From: Nannocystis pusilla | GTDB taxonomy: Bacteria; Myxococcota_A; Polyangia; Nannocystales; Nannocystaceae | DNA: 64,000 bases | NCBI RefSeq assembly: GCF_026626665.1 | Contig: NZ_JAPNKE010000002.1 | Span: forward strand, 1,737,204-1,801,203 | Direction of reading: 5' to 3' | Shown here: positions 1 to 8,277 of the stretch, piece after piece | How the letters are laid out: every line of letters starts with the position of its first letter | Numbering within the stretch: the stretch's first letter is position 1 | Translations under genes and position numbers: made by a program | The notes under the pieces: generated by a model | The model's input: only the letters and a program-made list of their open reading frames with translations | Told to the model about the DNA's origin: nothing | Databases searched by the model: none

Positions 1-1698
1 GGGCCGGGGGCGCGCTGCCTGGCGAGCTGTATGCTCAATGTCTGCGGCGACGGCGACGTCGGGCCGGAGGAGGCGTGCGACGACGGGGCGGGCAACGGCG
101 ACGAGGCCGCGTGCAAGCTCGATTGCACGTTCAACGTGTGCGGCGACGGCATGGTCGGGCCGATGGAGGGCTGCGACGACGCCAACGAGGTCGACGACGA
201 CGCCTGCAGCAACGAGTGCGTGGCGGCGTCCTGCGGCGACGGGGTGGTGCAGGCCCCGGAGGTCTGCGACGACGGCGACGACGACGACACCGACGCGTGT
301 ACGTCGGCGTGTGTGGCGGCGGCGTGCGGCGACGGGGTCGTCCAGCCCGACAACGGCGAGGGCTGCGACGACGGCGAGGACAACGCCGAGAACGGCGACT
401 GCACGCTGAGCTGCGAGCCGGCGGCGTGCGGCGACGGACGGCTGCACGACGCGGGCAGCGGCGCGGAGGCGTGCGACTACGGGCCGGAGAACGGGACGGG
501 CTCGGCCTGCAGCGGGGAGTGCAAGTTCAACGTGTGCGGCGACGGGTACGTCGGCGAGGGCGAGGCGTGCGACGACGGCAACACCCTCGACGGCGACGGC
601 TGCGTCGCCGACTGTACGCTGGAGACCTGCGGCAACGGGGAGGTCGACGCGGGCGAGCAGTGCGACGACGGCAAGGACGGCGACTGGTTAGACGAGTGTA
701 CCGAATGGTGTACGAGCCCGAGCTGCGGCGACGGGCTGGCGAGCTGGGGGGTCGGCGAGGCTTGCGACGTCGGCCCGAACAACGAGGAACTGGGCGCCTG
801 CACCCCGGCGTGCCAGATGGCTTATTGCGGCGACGGTTACTTGTGGATCGGGGCCGAGGCGTGCGACGAGGGCGAGAACAACGGACCGGAGGGCGCGTGC
901 GCCAGCGACTGCACGCTGCCGGATTGCGGCGACGGGGTGCTCGATCCGCTCGAGGAGTGCGACGACGCCGACGACGACGACTTCGACGGGTGTACCGCTC
1001 GCTGCCGTCTGCCCGTGTGCGGCGACGGGATCGCGCAGGCCGGCGAAGAGTGCGACTGGGGCCCCTACGGCGGCAACTGGCTCGAATGCACCCAGTCGTG
1101 CCAATTCGCCGCGTGCGGCGACGGGGTGCTGTGGCTCGACGAGGAGGCGTGTGACGATGGGAATACCCTCGACGGCGATCTGTGCAACGCCGACTGCACG
1201 GTGCCGCGGCGGGTGTTCGTGACCAGCGCGACGTACACCGGCGACCTCGGCGGGATCGAGGGCGCGGCGGCGAAATGCCAGGAGCGCGCCGACGCGGCCG
1301 GCCTCGGCGGGGTGTGGCGCGCGTGGCTAGCGACGCCGACGACGGCGGTGTGGCAACACATCGACGATTCGCAGGCCGGGTATGCGCGCGTCGACGGGGC
1401 GGATGTCGCGGGGTCGATGTACGAGCTGTTCCAGGGCACGCTGGCGGCGCCGATCGCCGTCGACGAATGGGGGACGCCGCTCGGCCAGTTCGCGGTGTGG
1501 ACGGGCATGAACGCGAACCTGACCGCGGCGACCGAGCACTGCGCGAGCTGGACGGACGCCGGGTCGACGCCGACGGCGAAGGGGCGCGTCGGCAGGACGA
1601 CCGCGACCGACTCGCGCTGGGTCGACGAGGGCGCGGCAAAGGCGGCGAGCTGCGCGAGCAAGCGGCGGCTGTATTGCTTCGAGCAGCTGGAAGAGTGA
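1..1698 (+). CDS. Myxococcus cysteine-rich repeat protein with DUF1554 tail (5' truncated)
   Basis: The reading frame is already open at base 1, so the true start lies outside the window. Twelve tandem repeats of about 30-38 residues follow, each with the pattern CGDG...(E/A)xCDDG...C...C, which is the Myxococcus cysteine-rich repeat (DUF4215) expected to form disulphide-bonded extracytoplasmic modules. The last ~150 residues, beginning RRVFVTSATYTGDLGG and ending with paired cysteines, match DUF1554, a lectin-like domain of exported proteins (KCQERADAAGLGG, WRAWLATP, WTDAG). The protein is therefore probably a secreted or surface adhesin. The partner or ligand cannot be read from the sequence. 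Long alternative frames on both strands here are GC-rich shadows. Confidence 0.88.
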   Translation, partial: GPGARCLASCMLNVCGDGDVGPEEACDDGAGNGDEAACKLDCTFNVCGDGMVGPMEGCDDANEVDDDACSNECVAASCGDGVVQAPEVCDDGDDDDTDACTSACVAAACGDGVVQPDNGEGCDDGEDNAENGDCTLSCEPAACGDGRLHDAGSGAEACDYGPENGTGSACSGECKFNVCGDGYVGEGEACDDGNTLDGDGCVADCTLETCGNGEVDAGEQCDDGKDGDWLDECTEWCTSPSCGDGLASWGVGEACDVGPNNEELGACTPACQMAYCGDGYLWIGAEACDEGENNGPEGACASDCTLPDCGDGVLDPLEECDDADDDDFDGCTARCRLPVCGDGIAQAGEECDWGPYGGNWLECTQSCQFAACGDGVLWLDEEACDDGNTLDGDLCNADCTVPRRVFVTSATYTGDLGGIEGAAAKCQERADAAGLGGVWRAWLATPTTAVWQHIDDSQAGYARVDGADVAGSMYELFQGTLAAPIAVDEWGTPLGQFAVWTGMNANLTAATEHCASWTDAGSTPTAKGRVGRTTATDSRWVDEGAAKAASCASKRRLYCFEQLEE

Positions 1699-1990
1699 GT
1701 CGCCCCCTGGATCGAGAGCGCCGCGATTGCGTGGCAATTGTACTGCTGCGATTCTCTGAGCATGGAGTTGCTCGCAAGATGGCTGGTATCGCTCTACTCG
1801 TAGTAGCGGCGGCGGGCTCGTGCGTGTGGCGAGCCTGCCGCGCATCTGGCTGTTCGGACAGGCGAGCAGGCGCCGGCGCCGGCCGCGGCGGCGCATCGGC
1901 GAGTGGCGGCAGAGCGGCGCGCGGAACCGACGGTGGCGAACGAGGCGCGACTGCAGCGACTACGGCACGCGGTGGCGGTATCCCTGGAGC

Positions 1991-2338
1991 ATGACGGAGG
2001 ATGTCCGGGCCGCGCGCCGGCAGGCGCTCGGCTTCAGCGCGTGGGTATGGCTGTTCGCGGCGATCTACGAGGTCGTGATCCTCCGCGCAGGTGGGATGCG
2101 GGCGGTGCCGGGGGTCATCGTGATGGGGTTGATGTGGGTGCCGCTGTCGGTGTCGTTCGCGCTGCGGATCGAGCGAGCGGCGCGTGCCGGTGATGGGACG
2201 CCGGTTCGCGTCACGATGGAGCGTCGACGAGCTGAGGCCGCGGTGCAGGGTCGGAGCGCGAGGGTGGGCTCAGCGTGGCGAGATCCGCCTCCGGTAGCGC
2301 GTAGTCCCACAGGTGCATCAGGCCGAGGTCGCCTTTGA
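1991..2338 (+). CDS. Small hypothetical membrane protein
   Basis: An ATG-started frame of 115 residues whose first 70 residues look like a real protein: a basic N-terminus, then two hydrophobic stretches (about residues 13-29 and 33-55) separated by a charged turn, and a basic C-terminus. Codons are strongly G/C-ending like the neighbours. The 3' part overlaps the convergent gene below by 128 nt and is low-complexity, so the real end may be earlier or altered by an indel. No family recognised. Confidence 0.35.
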   Translation: MTEDVRAARRQALGFSAWVWLFAAIYEVVILRAGGMRAVPGVIVMGLMWVPLSVSFALRIERAARAGDGTPVRVTMERRRAEAAVQGRSARVGSAWRDPPPVARSPTGASGRGRL

Positions 2339-3944
2339 GGGTCCAGTGCCAGGGCGCTCGCAGCGCTCCACCCGGCGCGAGCCAGAGGTCGGCGAGATCG
2401 TCGCGCGAGTTCGAGGTCTCGACGCCCTGGAGCGCGCCGTCGAGCCACAGCTCGAGCGACGCATCGCCGTCTCCGGCGAATCGGCGGACGAGGGTGACGT
2501 GGTGCCAGTTCGCGTCGAGCACGCCGCGAGGATCCGACGCAGGAGCGTCGATGGACCAGGCGCGACCCGGTCCCACATCCGCTCCGTCTTCGATCAGCCA
2601 GCGCAGCCCGCCGTCGTCGCGGAGGAGCAGGGCGAAGCGAGGCGCCTCGCCGCACGCGCCGCTCGCGTCGGCGAGGAGGGGTTGTTCGTCTCGCCACCAG
2701 CAATCGTCGGAGTAGGGATCGACGGGCGCGGAGAGGGACCGCGGCTCGGCCGCGTCGAGGCGGAAATGGATCGAGAGGGTGAATTCGCGGCGACCCGTGG
2801 GTTCGGGCAAGGCGACGGTGCGCGCGCATGGGAGATCCCAGTCCGTGCAGGCGAGCGCGGAGCGAGGTTCTTCGGAGTAGAAGAGGTACAGATCGTCGAG
2901 GAGGACGAACCCGACGGTCGGGCTGCCCGCACCGAGTGATCTCTTGTCGTCGGGGCCGGAGGCGTCCGCCCTGGCGGCCGGCCGCGGCGGGTCGGCGAGC
3001 TCCTTGCGGAGGCCGAACTTCGCCTCGGTGTTCGGGGCGACTGACGGCCGGGTGTGCGCAGGGTCGGCGCCGCGGAAGAGCGCCGAGATCGGCGTGCCGG
3101 GGCCGGCACACCCATCGAGGACGCACAGCTTCAGCCGGTTGCCCGCCAGCAGCGGGATGAGCGGTTCGTCGCTGCGCAGGAAGTGGTGGGTGAGGATGTG
3201 ACGGGCGGCCTCTCCGCTGTCCAGGTCGGCAGAGAAGGTGATCCACGCCGTGTTCTTCGGGCGTTGCGTCGACACGATCAGGAGCTCGAGGCGCTCTTGC
3301 GGCGGTATTTCGTGAATGCTCGGGCGAGCGCACGCAGGCTCCGACCCGCGCTCGCTCGGGGGCTCGGCGGGCGTGGGCCCGAGCAGCTCCGGCCCGCTCG
3401 AACGGCTGCCCGACTGCGACGGCGGGGGCTCGGGAGGCGGTTTTGCGACGGGTCCCCGCGCACGGGCGAGGGCCGTGACGAGAGAGCCGGCGCCGAGCGC
3501 CATCACGCCGAGGCCGATCGCCAGCAACGCGGCCACGAACAGCCGAGTGGACTCGGACGGTCGAGCGACCGACCTCTCGAGGATGCCTTCGTGCGACCGC
3601 GGCGCGGAGGCGATGCGGGGCGGAGACGGAGGCGGAGGCGACAGCTCCAGGTCGAATCTGTGCGCGACGCGGGCGATGCGGGGGAACTGTCGCGGGCGCA
3701 GCCGCGACAGGCCCATGAACAGCTCGTATTGCAGCCCGCGGCGGTTGACCAACGTGATGAGCTCGCTCGCGAGGTCGCTCACGCTCCAGGGGCCGAGCGA
3801 ATGGACGATGCTGTCGTCGCCGCCTTCGTCGCCGATCGCACGCGCGAGCATTCGCAGCTCTTCCGGGCTCAGGGTGTCGCACAGCAGGGCGTGCAGCGAT
3901 TCACGGCACGGACGGGCCGGGGTTGCAGGCGCAGGGTCGTCCAT
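2211..3944 (-). CDS. EAD1-like death-fold / transmembrane / LamG-like receptor protein
   Basis: Three-part architecture. Residues ~15-92 (LHALLCDTLSPEELRMLARA ... LRPRQFPRIARVA) fit the effector-associated domain 1 pattern common in Nannocystaceae, an all-helical death-like adaptor known from bacterial conflict systems. A single hydrophobic helix follows at ~134-160 (FVAALLAIGLGVMALGAGSL), then a Pro-rich linker. The C-terminal ~200 residues look like a LamG/concanavalin jelly-roll (FTLSIHFRL, NWHHVTLVRRF, LELWLDGAL, DLGLMHLWDYAL). Topology suggests a cytoplasmic EAD coupled to an extracytoplasmic sensor. ATG at 3944 is chosen; a TTG at 3971 adds nine residues. Domain calls are by eye; the biological role is inference. 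Confidence 0.72.
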   Translation of the reverse strand: MDDPAPATPARPCRESLHALLCDTLSPEELRMLARAIGDEGGDDSIVHSLGPWSVSDLASELITLVNRRGLQYELFMGLSRLRPRQFPRIARVAHRFDLELSPPPPSPPRIASAPRSHEGILERSVARPSESTRLFVAALLAIGLGVMALGAGSLVTALARARGPVAKPPPEPPPSQSGSRSSGPELLGPTPAEPPSERGSEPACARPSIHEIPPQERLELLIVSTQRPKNTAWITFSADLDSGEAARHILTHHFLRSDEPLIPLLAGNRLKLCVLDGCAGPGTPISALFRGADPAHTRPSVAPNTEAKFGLRKELADPPRPAARADASGPDDKRSLGAGSPTVGFVLLDDLYLFYSEEPRSALACTDWDLPCARTVALPEPTGRREFTLSIHFRLDAAEPRSLSAPVDPYSDDCWWRDEQPLLADASGACGEAPRFALLLRDDGGLRWLIEDGADVGPGRAWSIDAPASDPRGVLDANWHHVTLVRRFAGDGDASLELWLDGALQGVETSNSRDDLADLWLAPGGALRAPWHWTLKGDLGLMHLWDYALPEADLATLSPPSRSDPAPRPQLVDAPS

Positions 3945-4467
3945 CACTCCGGGATATCGAAAGTCTGACAATACAGCAACCGGTGTAGCGGGCCTGTAAC
4001 GGGAACAGAGTTATCGTAGATGGTGTTTTTGTACGAGCAAGGATCCCATTCTCCGAATGGAGGAGTGGCTGAAGGAATGCGCAGGTCCTCGGCGTGGATC
4101 TGCGGATAGAGGCCCGGGCGCGGCGCTTCGGCCGAGAGACGCCGCCGCAGCCTGTAGGGAAATGGCGTGAGTCCGTCACCGAAATTCGAGCCAGTCATCG
4201 GCGAGGTCCGGGACTCCCGGGGCGTCGAACCGTCGCGGCGAGCGCGGGAGCGCGCCTCTCATCGGTGTCGTCGACGCAGCGGGACGCATCCGTTGCGAGC
4301 CCGACGATCGCTGTGGATCGCCAACGCCGCGTCGTAGTTGCTCGTCGTGCCGTCGGCGAGGACGGCGCCGCCAGAGCGCAGTATTGGACGCTCTCGCGCC
4401 GCATGCGAACGAGGGCGGGCGGCCGTCGAGCGACGGCGTCGGGGCGCCCGGAAAGCCTTCACCTGTC
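3945..4467. other. Intergenic region without a convincing gene
   Basis: About 520 bp between two genes. The part next to the EAD gene (3960-4060) is visibly less GC-rich and is the likely promoter zone for that gene. Short frames on both strands are Arg/Ser-rich shadows. I see no RNA gene or repeat here. Confidence 0.5.
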
Positions 4468-5180
4468 ATGAGTCGTCCTCTTCTTTCTCCGCTCTTCTCT
4501 CGCATCGCCCTGCTCTCGACGCCCGCGGCCGGACCTGCGCCGGCAGACCTCGCACCTCACCGCGCGCCACGTGCAGATGCGCGACACCGACTTCGACGGC
4601 GACGGCAAGGACGACTACGCGGTGTGGCGGCCGAGCGACGGGACCTGGTACATCCTGTTCTCGGGGACAGGTCAGACGGCGTCGTACGCGTGGGGCCTGC
4701 CGGGCGACATCCCGGTGCCCGCCAACATGACCGGCGACGGGCGGGCCGAGCTCGTGGTGTTCCGCCCGTCCGACGGCAGCTGGCACGTCCGGCCGTGGGA
4801 CGCGCCGTCGTACAGCCTGTCCTGGGGCGTCATCGGCGACATCCCCGTGCCGATGGATCACGACGGCGACGGCCTCGCCTCGCCGGCGGTGTTCCGCCAG
4901 GCGCAGGTCGGCGGGACGCAGTGGTCGCGGCGACATCCCGCGCCTGGCCGACACCGACGGCGACGGCACCAGCGAGCGCATCTACTACGAGCCGCGCAGC
5001 GGCGCCTGGTACAACTTCGACCGCTGGTGGGGCGTGTACTGGGGCGAGCCCGGCGACGTGGCGGTGATGCGCCGAGGCGCGGCCGCGGAGGATGTCCCGA
5101 TGGATATGTCTAAAAGGGCATGTTCTTCGGGACATCTTGTCGGCGCGCTCGCCGGCGTGCGGGGAGCGCGGCCGGCGTGA
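4468..5180 (+). CDS. FG-GAP/VCBS-repeat exported protein (frameshifted)
   Basis: Starts with a short signal-like segment (MSRPLLSPLFSRIALLSTPA). After a frame change come about three repeats of ~47 residues with the pattern DxDGDGxxDxAVWRPSDGTWY...WGxxGDIPVP, an FG-GAP/VCBS beta-propeller-like repeat with calcium-binding-type DxDGDG loops. The frame changes near the signal segment (between ~4515 and 4570) and again near 4925, after which the third repeat reads cleanly (GDIPRLADTDGDGTSERIYY) to a TGA at 5178. The last ~25 codons are the ACATGT hairpin element listed next. Probably one intact gene broken by sequencing indels, though a true pseudogene is possible. Likely exported; binding role unknown. 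Confidence 0.6.
5091..5136. repeat. ACATGT-family hairpin element
   Basis: Outer arms GATGTCCC (5091-5098) and GGGACATC (5129-5136) are exact reverse complements. An inner hairpin with a TTCG loop (ATGTTC / GGACAT) is nested within. It lies over the 3' end of the FG-GAP gene and is translated as its C-terminal tail. One of the dispersed copies described in the findings. Confidence 0.6.
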
Positions 5181-5191
5181 GGATGTCGACG

Positions 5192-5219
5192 GCGACATGT
5201 TCTTGCGGACATATGCGCG
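5192..5219. repeat. ACATGT-family hairpin element, degenerate
   Basis: Imperfect arms around GCGACATGT and ACATATGCGC, loop TCTTGCGG, in the gap before the FHA gene. Weaker than other copies. Confidence 0.4.
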
Positions 5220-5365
5220 TGCGGTCGCTCGCGCTCGCCCCGATCGAGCGCAGCGCCGAGCGTGCGTCTCACGCGCGCGTGAGCCCGGCGTGCAGACGGC
5301 GCCGGCGACGGCCGGGCGAGGCCGTGCTAGCCTCGCGGGCGCGTGCGACGGGGGAGAGGCGGCTG

Positions 5366-6275
5366 ATGGGTGTTCTGCGCGGGCCCGAGGGGGACGTCGA
5401 GCTGCCGGAGCGCTGCCTCGTCGGGCGCTCGCGCGGCTGCGATCTGGTGCTCGCCGCGCGCGACGTGTCGGGCGAGCACGCGGTGCTGCAGTGGTCGGGG
5501 ACGCAGTGGGTGCTGCGCGACCTCGGCAGCCGCAACGGCTCGTACGTCGGCGAGGTGCGGCTGGCGCCGGGGGGACGGGCGCCGCTGGCGGTCGGGGCGA
5601 CGCTGCAGTTCGGCCGCGAGTCGGGGCCGTGGCAGCTGGTCGACGCGGGCGCCCCGCGAGCCCTGGCGGTGGCCCTGGCCGACGGAGAGCGGCGGGTCGC
5701 GGAGGGCGGCTATCTGGCCCTGCCGCACGACGAGGAGCCGTGCGCGGCGATCTACCAGGAAGGCGACGGCCGCTGGTGGCTCGAGCAGGACGGCACCGCG
5801 CGCGAGGTCGAGGATCGCGCGGTGGTCGATGCCGACGGGCTGTGGCGAGTACACCTGCCCGCGGGGGCGGCGGGGACGTGGGAGGACGGCGCGTCGCCGC
5901 TGGTGGTCGCGCAGCTGCGCCTGCGCTTCGCGGTCAGCCGCGACGAGGAGCAGGTCGAGCTGGTGGCCTCTTGCGGCGAGCGTCGCGTCGACCTGCAAGT
6001 GCGCGCGCACCACTATCCGCTGCTGCTGCTCGCGCGCCAGCGCCTGGAAGACGCCGAGGCCGGGATGACGCCGGCCGAGCAGGGCTGGGTGCGGCAGGAC
6101 GAGCTGCTGGCGATGCTGCGGATCAAGGAGGATCACCTCGGCGTGGCGATCCACCGCGCGCGCGCAGCTGGCCCGCGCCGGCGTGGCCGACGCGGCGGGG
6201 CTGATCGAGCGCCGACCCGGGACGCGGCTGCTGCGGATCGGGGTGGGGGCGCTCGAGGTGGTGCCGCTCGGGTAA
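5366..6275 (+). CDS. FHA-domain protein with C-terminal winged-helix-like region (frameshifted near the end)
   Basis: ATG at 5366 follows a purine-rich ribosome site (GGGGGAGAGG) at good spacing. Residues ~1-85 are a forkhead-associated domain, a phosphothreonine-binding module: GRSRGCDLVL, VSGEHAVLQW and DLGSRNGSYV contain the conserved GR, SxxH and NG positions. A middle region follows, then a ~100-residue C-terminal segment rich in leucine and arginine that reads like a winged helix (MTPAEQGWVRQDELLAML). One extra base in the CG run at 6153-6167 shifts the frame; correcting it gives AQLARAGVADAAGLIERRPG and a stop at 6273-6275. Likely acts in Ser/Thr-kinase signalling, which is abundant in myxobacteria; the partner is not visible. 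Confidence 0.75.
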
Positions 6276-6447
6276 ACGCGGGTACCTCGCGGGCGCGGGA
6301 GAGCGGCGCATGGGGGCGCTCGAGGTGGTGCCGCTCGGGTAAACGCGGGGGCCGAGCGGACGCGGGAGAGCGGCGCATGGGGGCGCTCGAGGTGGTGCCG
6401 CTCGGGTAAACGCGGGGGCCGAGCGGACGCGCGGGACAGCGGCGCAG
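6245..6447. repeat. 67-bp tandem repeat, three copies, over the FHA gene stop codon
   Basis: Three nearly identical units begin at 6245, 6312 and 6379, an exact 67-bp period. Each carries the last codons of the FHA gene (GALEVVPLG), its TAA stop and a GC-rich spacer ending in an ATG. The third unit has a two-base expansion near its end. Looks like recent slippage duplication of the gene's 3' end. Confidence 0.9.
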
Positions 6448-6842
6448 GCGGTATCGCTGCGCGTCGCGTCGATGTCGAGCGAGGGCGGCGGACGGACGCA
6501 CGCCTTGGCGATGGGCGCCGCGGATCGGTCTGCGCTCGCTCGTGCGACGAGTCGCGGCGAATCATGCGAGTCGTGGCGCGGTGATTCGTGAGCGGGCAAC
6601 GGCTGCTGCGAATGCCGGCAATGCTCGGACCGTGAACGGACGCGCGAGTGCGCATCTTCGGTGCGGGGACGAGCGCGGACGGCTCGCTCGTCTCGCCGGG
6701 GCCGGGCGGCCATCATCGCGCCAGTCGTGGCCACGTCCCCGACGGGGAGCGATGAGCAAGACCGCCCCGTACGAGGTCGTCCGCGCGGTAGGGCTCCACG
6801 CCGTGGGCTTTCGTCATGGTACTGTCCGTGCCGGGATACTCC
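6448..6842. other. Intergenic region upstream of gcvH
   Basis: About 390 bp of GC-rich sequence with no frame that looks coding, no clear hairpin with a T-tract and no hairpin-element copy. It presumably contains the gcvH promoter, which I cannot place. Confidence 0.5.
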
Positions 6843-7232
6843 ATGTCCGACTACCCGACCGACCTCCGCTACACCAAGGATCACATTTGGGTTCGCGTCA
6901 CCGGCGCTCGCTGGCGCGTCGGCCTCACGAGCTTCTTCGCGGCGCAGCTCAGCGACGTCGTGTTCGTCAAGTTGCCGGAGACGGGAAAGGCGTTTGCGAC
7001 CGGCGACGCGTTCGGCCTCGTCGAGAGCGTGAAGACCGTCCAGGACCTCTTCATGCCGGCCAGTGGCACGACCGTGGCGTTGAACGAGGATGTTTGCGAC
7101 GAGCCGGAGCTCGTCAATACCGATCCGTACGGCGATGGCTGGTTCGTCGAGATCACGCCGAGGGACGCGTCGGAGCTCAATTCGCTGATGGACGCCAGGG
7201 CGTACGAGGCTTACGTCAAGAGCGAAGAATAG
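6843..7232 (+). CDS. gcvH: Glycine cleavage system H protein
   Basis: 129 residues, the usual GcvH length. The N-terminus MSDYPTDLRYTKDHIWVRV and the lipoyl motif ESVKTVQDLFMPASG, with the lysine that carries lipoate, are both present. The C-terminal WFVEITPRDASELNSLMD is also typical. GcvH shuttles the aminomethyl group between the P, T and L proteins of the glycine cleavage complex. The partner genes gcvT and gcvP are not adjacent. ATG 6843 is preferred over the upstream in-frame 6816 because it matches family N-termini and has GGGA six bases upstream. Confidence 0.9.
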   Translation: MSDYPTDLRYTKDHIWVRVTGARWRVGLTSFFAAQLSDVVFVKLPETGKAFATGDAFGLVESVKTVQDLFMPASGTTVALNEDVCDEPELVNTDPYGDGWFVEITPRDASELNSLMDARAYEAYVKSEE

Positions 7233-7871
7233 GGGTGGCGCCGTCAGCTCCCGCGTGCGCTCCGACTTCCGCGTCGATCTACAGGCCGCGCACGCTGGCG
7301 CGAGACGCAGCATTCGCTGGTCTCGCGTCAGGATCGTCATCGACCGTCGTCGCTGTCGACCAGGACGCGAAGCGCTCCGGGAGCTGTCGGGCTCGAAGTC
7401 GCGCATCACCACGGTGCCGCCCGGGCGGAGCGTCGGCGCCAGGTGTTGTCGATGAACTCGAGGGAGCCTTCTGTTGTCGTGCCACCCTCGGTGGTCATCA
7501 TCGCCAGCGCAGCTCGTCGAGCCCGAGCGCCGGCCAGCGCCCGGTGTTGCCGAGCAGCAGCTTGACCTCGCGCTCGAGCACGTGAGCTTATCGCGCTCGG
7601 CATCGATGTCCTGCGAGATCGACGTCGGCAGCAGTGTCAGCCCCAGCACCCGCGCGGTGTCCGAGCCGTACACCTTCGAGCGCCAGCGCTCGGGCCCCGC
7701 GAGGTGGTTGCGGCGGCTCCGCGGCCGGCTCTCGCATCGACTCCACGGGCCCGGGCACGTACGCGTGAGTGATGAGAATCATCGGAGCTCCAGCCTCGAG
7801 TTTCGCGCATTCGACCGCCGCGCGCATGCCCGCTGCGGCAGCGCGCGGCGTGAGCGACCGACCTGGCGCTG
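7233..7871 (-). pseudogene. Degenerate or badly frameshifted coding remnant
   Basis: Read on the minus strand this stretch has short protein-like pieces in different frames: SKVYGSDTARVLGLTLLPTS and SISQDIDAERDKL near 7600-7680, then VLEREVKLLLGNTGRWPALG near 7510-7590, then LRPGGTVVMRDFEPDS near 7390-7440. The last piece resembles the loop after strand 4 of class I methyltransferases (LRPGGTVVxRDF). No single frame spans them, so this is either a decaying gene or a region with several indels. Function not assigned. Confidence 0.4.
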
Positions 7872-8173
7872 TCAGCCGTGCAATTGGCCGCGAGCACGTC
7901 GACGTTGTCGATCCGCGGCGGCTCGGCGAGCAGCTCGCCGGCGCGGGCCATCAGGGCCGCGGCGATCGAGCCCTCGAGGTGGGCGCGGCGGCCGGCGTCG
8001 TCGGCGAAGGCGTCGAAGATGCCGAACTCCTGCGGGCCGAGGCGGATGGCGAACCACACGGTGGTGGCCTCCTCGCGCTGCGCCAGCGGCAGCGCGCCGG
8101 CGAGGAACGCGGCGACCTCCTCTTCCTTGCCAGGTTTTGCGACGATGCGAGCCAACAGTCCGACCTTCACCAT
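7872..8173 (-). CDS. Antibiotic biosynthesis monooxygenase (ABM) domain protein (frameshift at the very end)
   Basis: About 100 residues with the ferredoxin-like ABM fold signature: MVKVGLLARIVAKPGKEEEV, FLAGALPLAQREEATTVWFA, EFGIFDAFADDAGRRAHLEG. These small dimers act as quinol or antibiotic monooxygenases, or as heme or dicarbonyl-detoxifying enzymes. The frame runs on past DVLAAN into nonsense; adding one base near 7893 gives VLAA-x-LHG and a stop at 7872-7874, the normal length. It is divergently arranged with a GlxA-like regulator and a perfect 18-bp palindrome lies between them, so it is probably that regulator's target. Confidence 0.75.
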
Positions 8174-8241
8174 GGGTGTTCTCCTTTGTGCGTGACGCCC
8201 GGTCACGGTCGACACCATAACGATCGGGGCCGTCACCCGCT

Positions 8242-8259
8242 ATTGTCGGAACCGACAAT
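8242..8259. promoter_or_regulatory. Perfect 18-bp palindrome, putative operator
   Basis: ATTGTCGG-AA-CCGACAAT: 8-bp perfect inverted arms around two bases, midway between the divergent ABM and GlxA-like genes. Position and symmetry suit a regulator binding site for both promoters. Confidence 0.6.
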
Positions 8260-8277
8260 GATGGTATCGTTTCCGCC

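Noticed and set aside
4468..5180. FG-GAP gene as a true pseudogene
   Set aside because: Repeats are intact on both sides of each shift and similar shifts hit essential genes, so sequencing error is more likely; left open in the feature.
6245..6447. Possible CRISPR array from regularly spaced repeats
   Set aside because: Only three direct 67-bp units without unique spacers, overlapping a gene end; no cas gene nearby.
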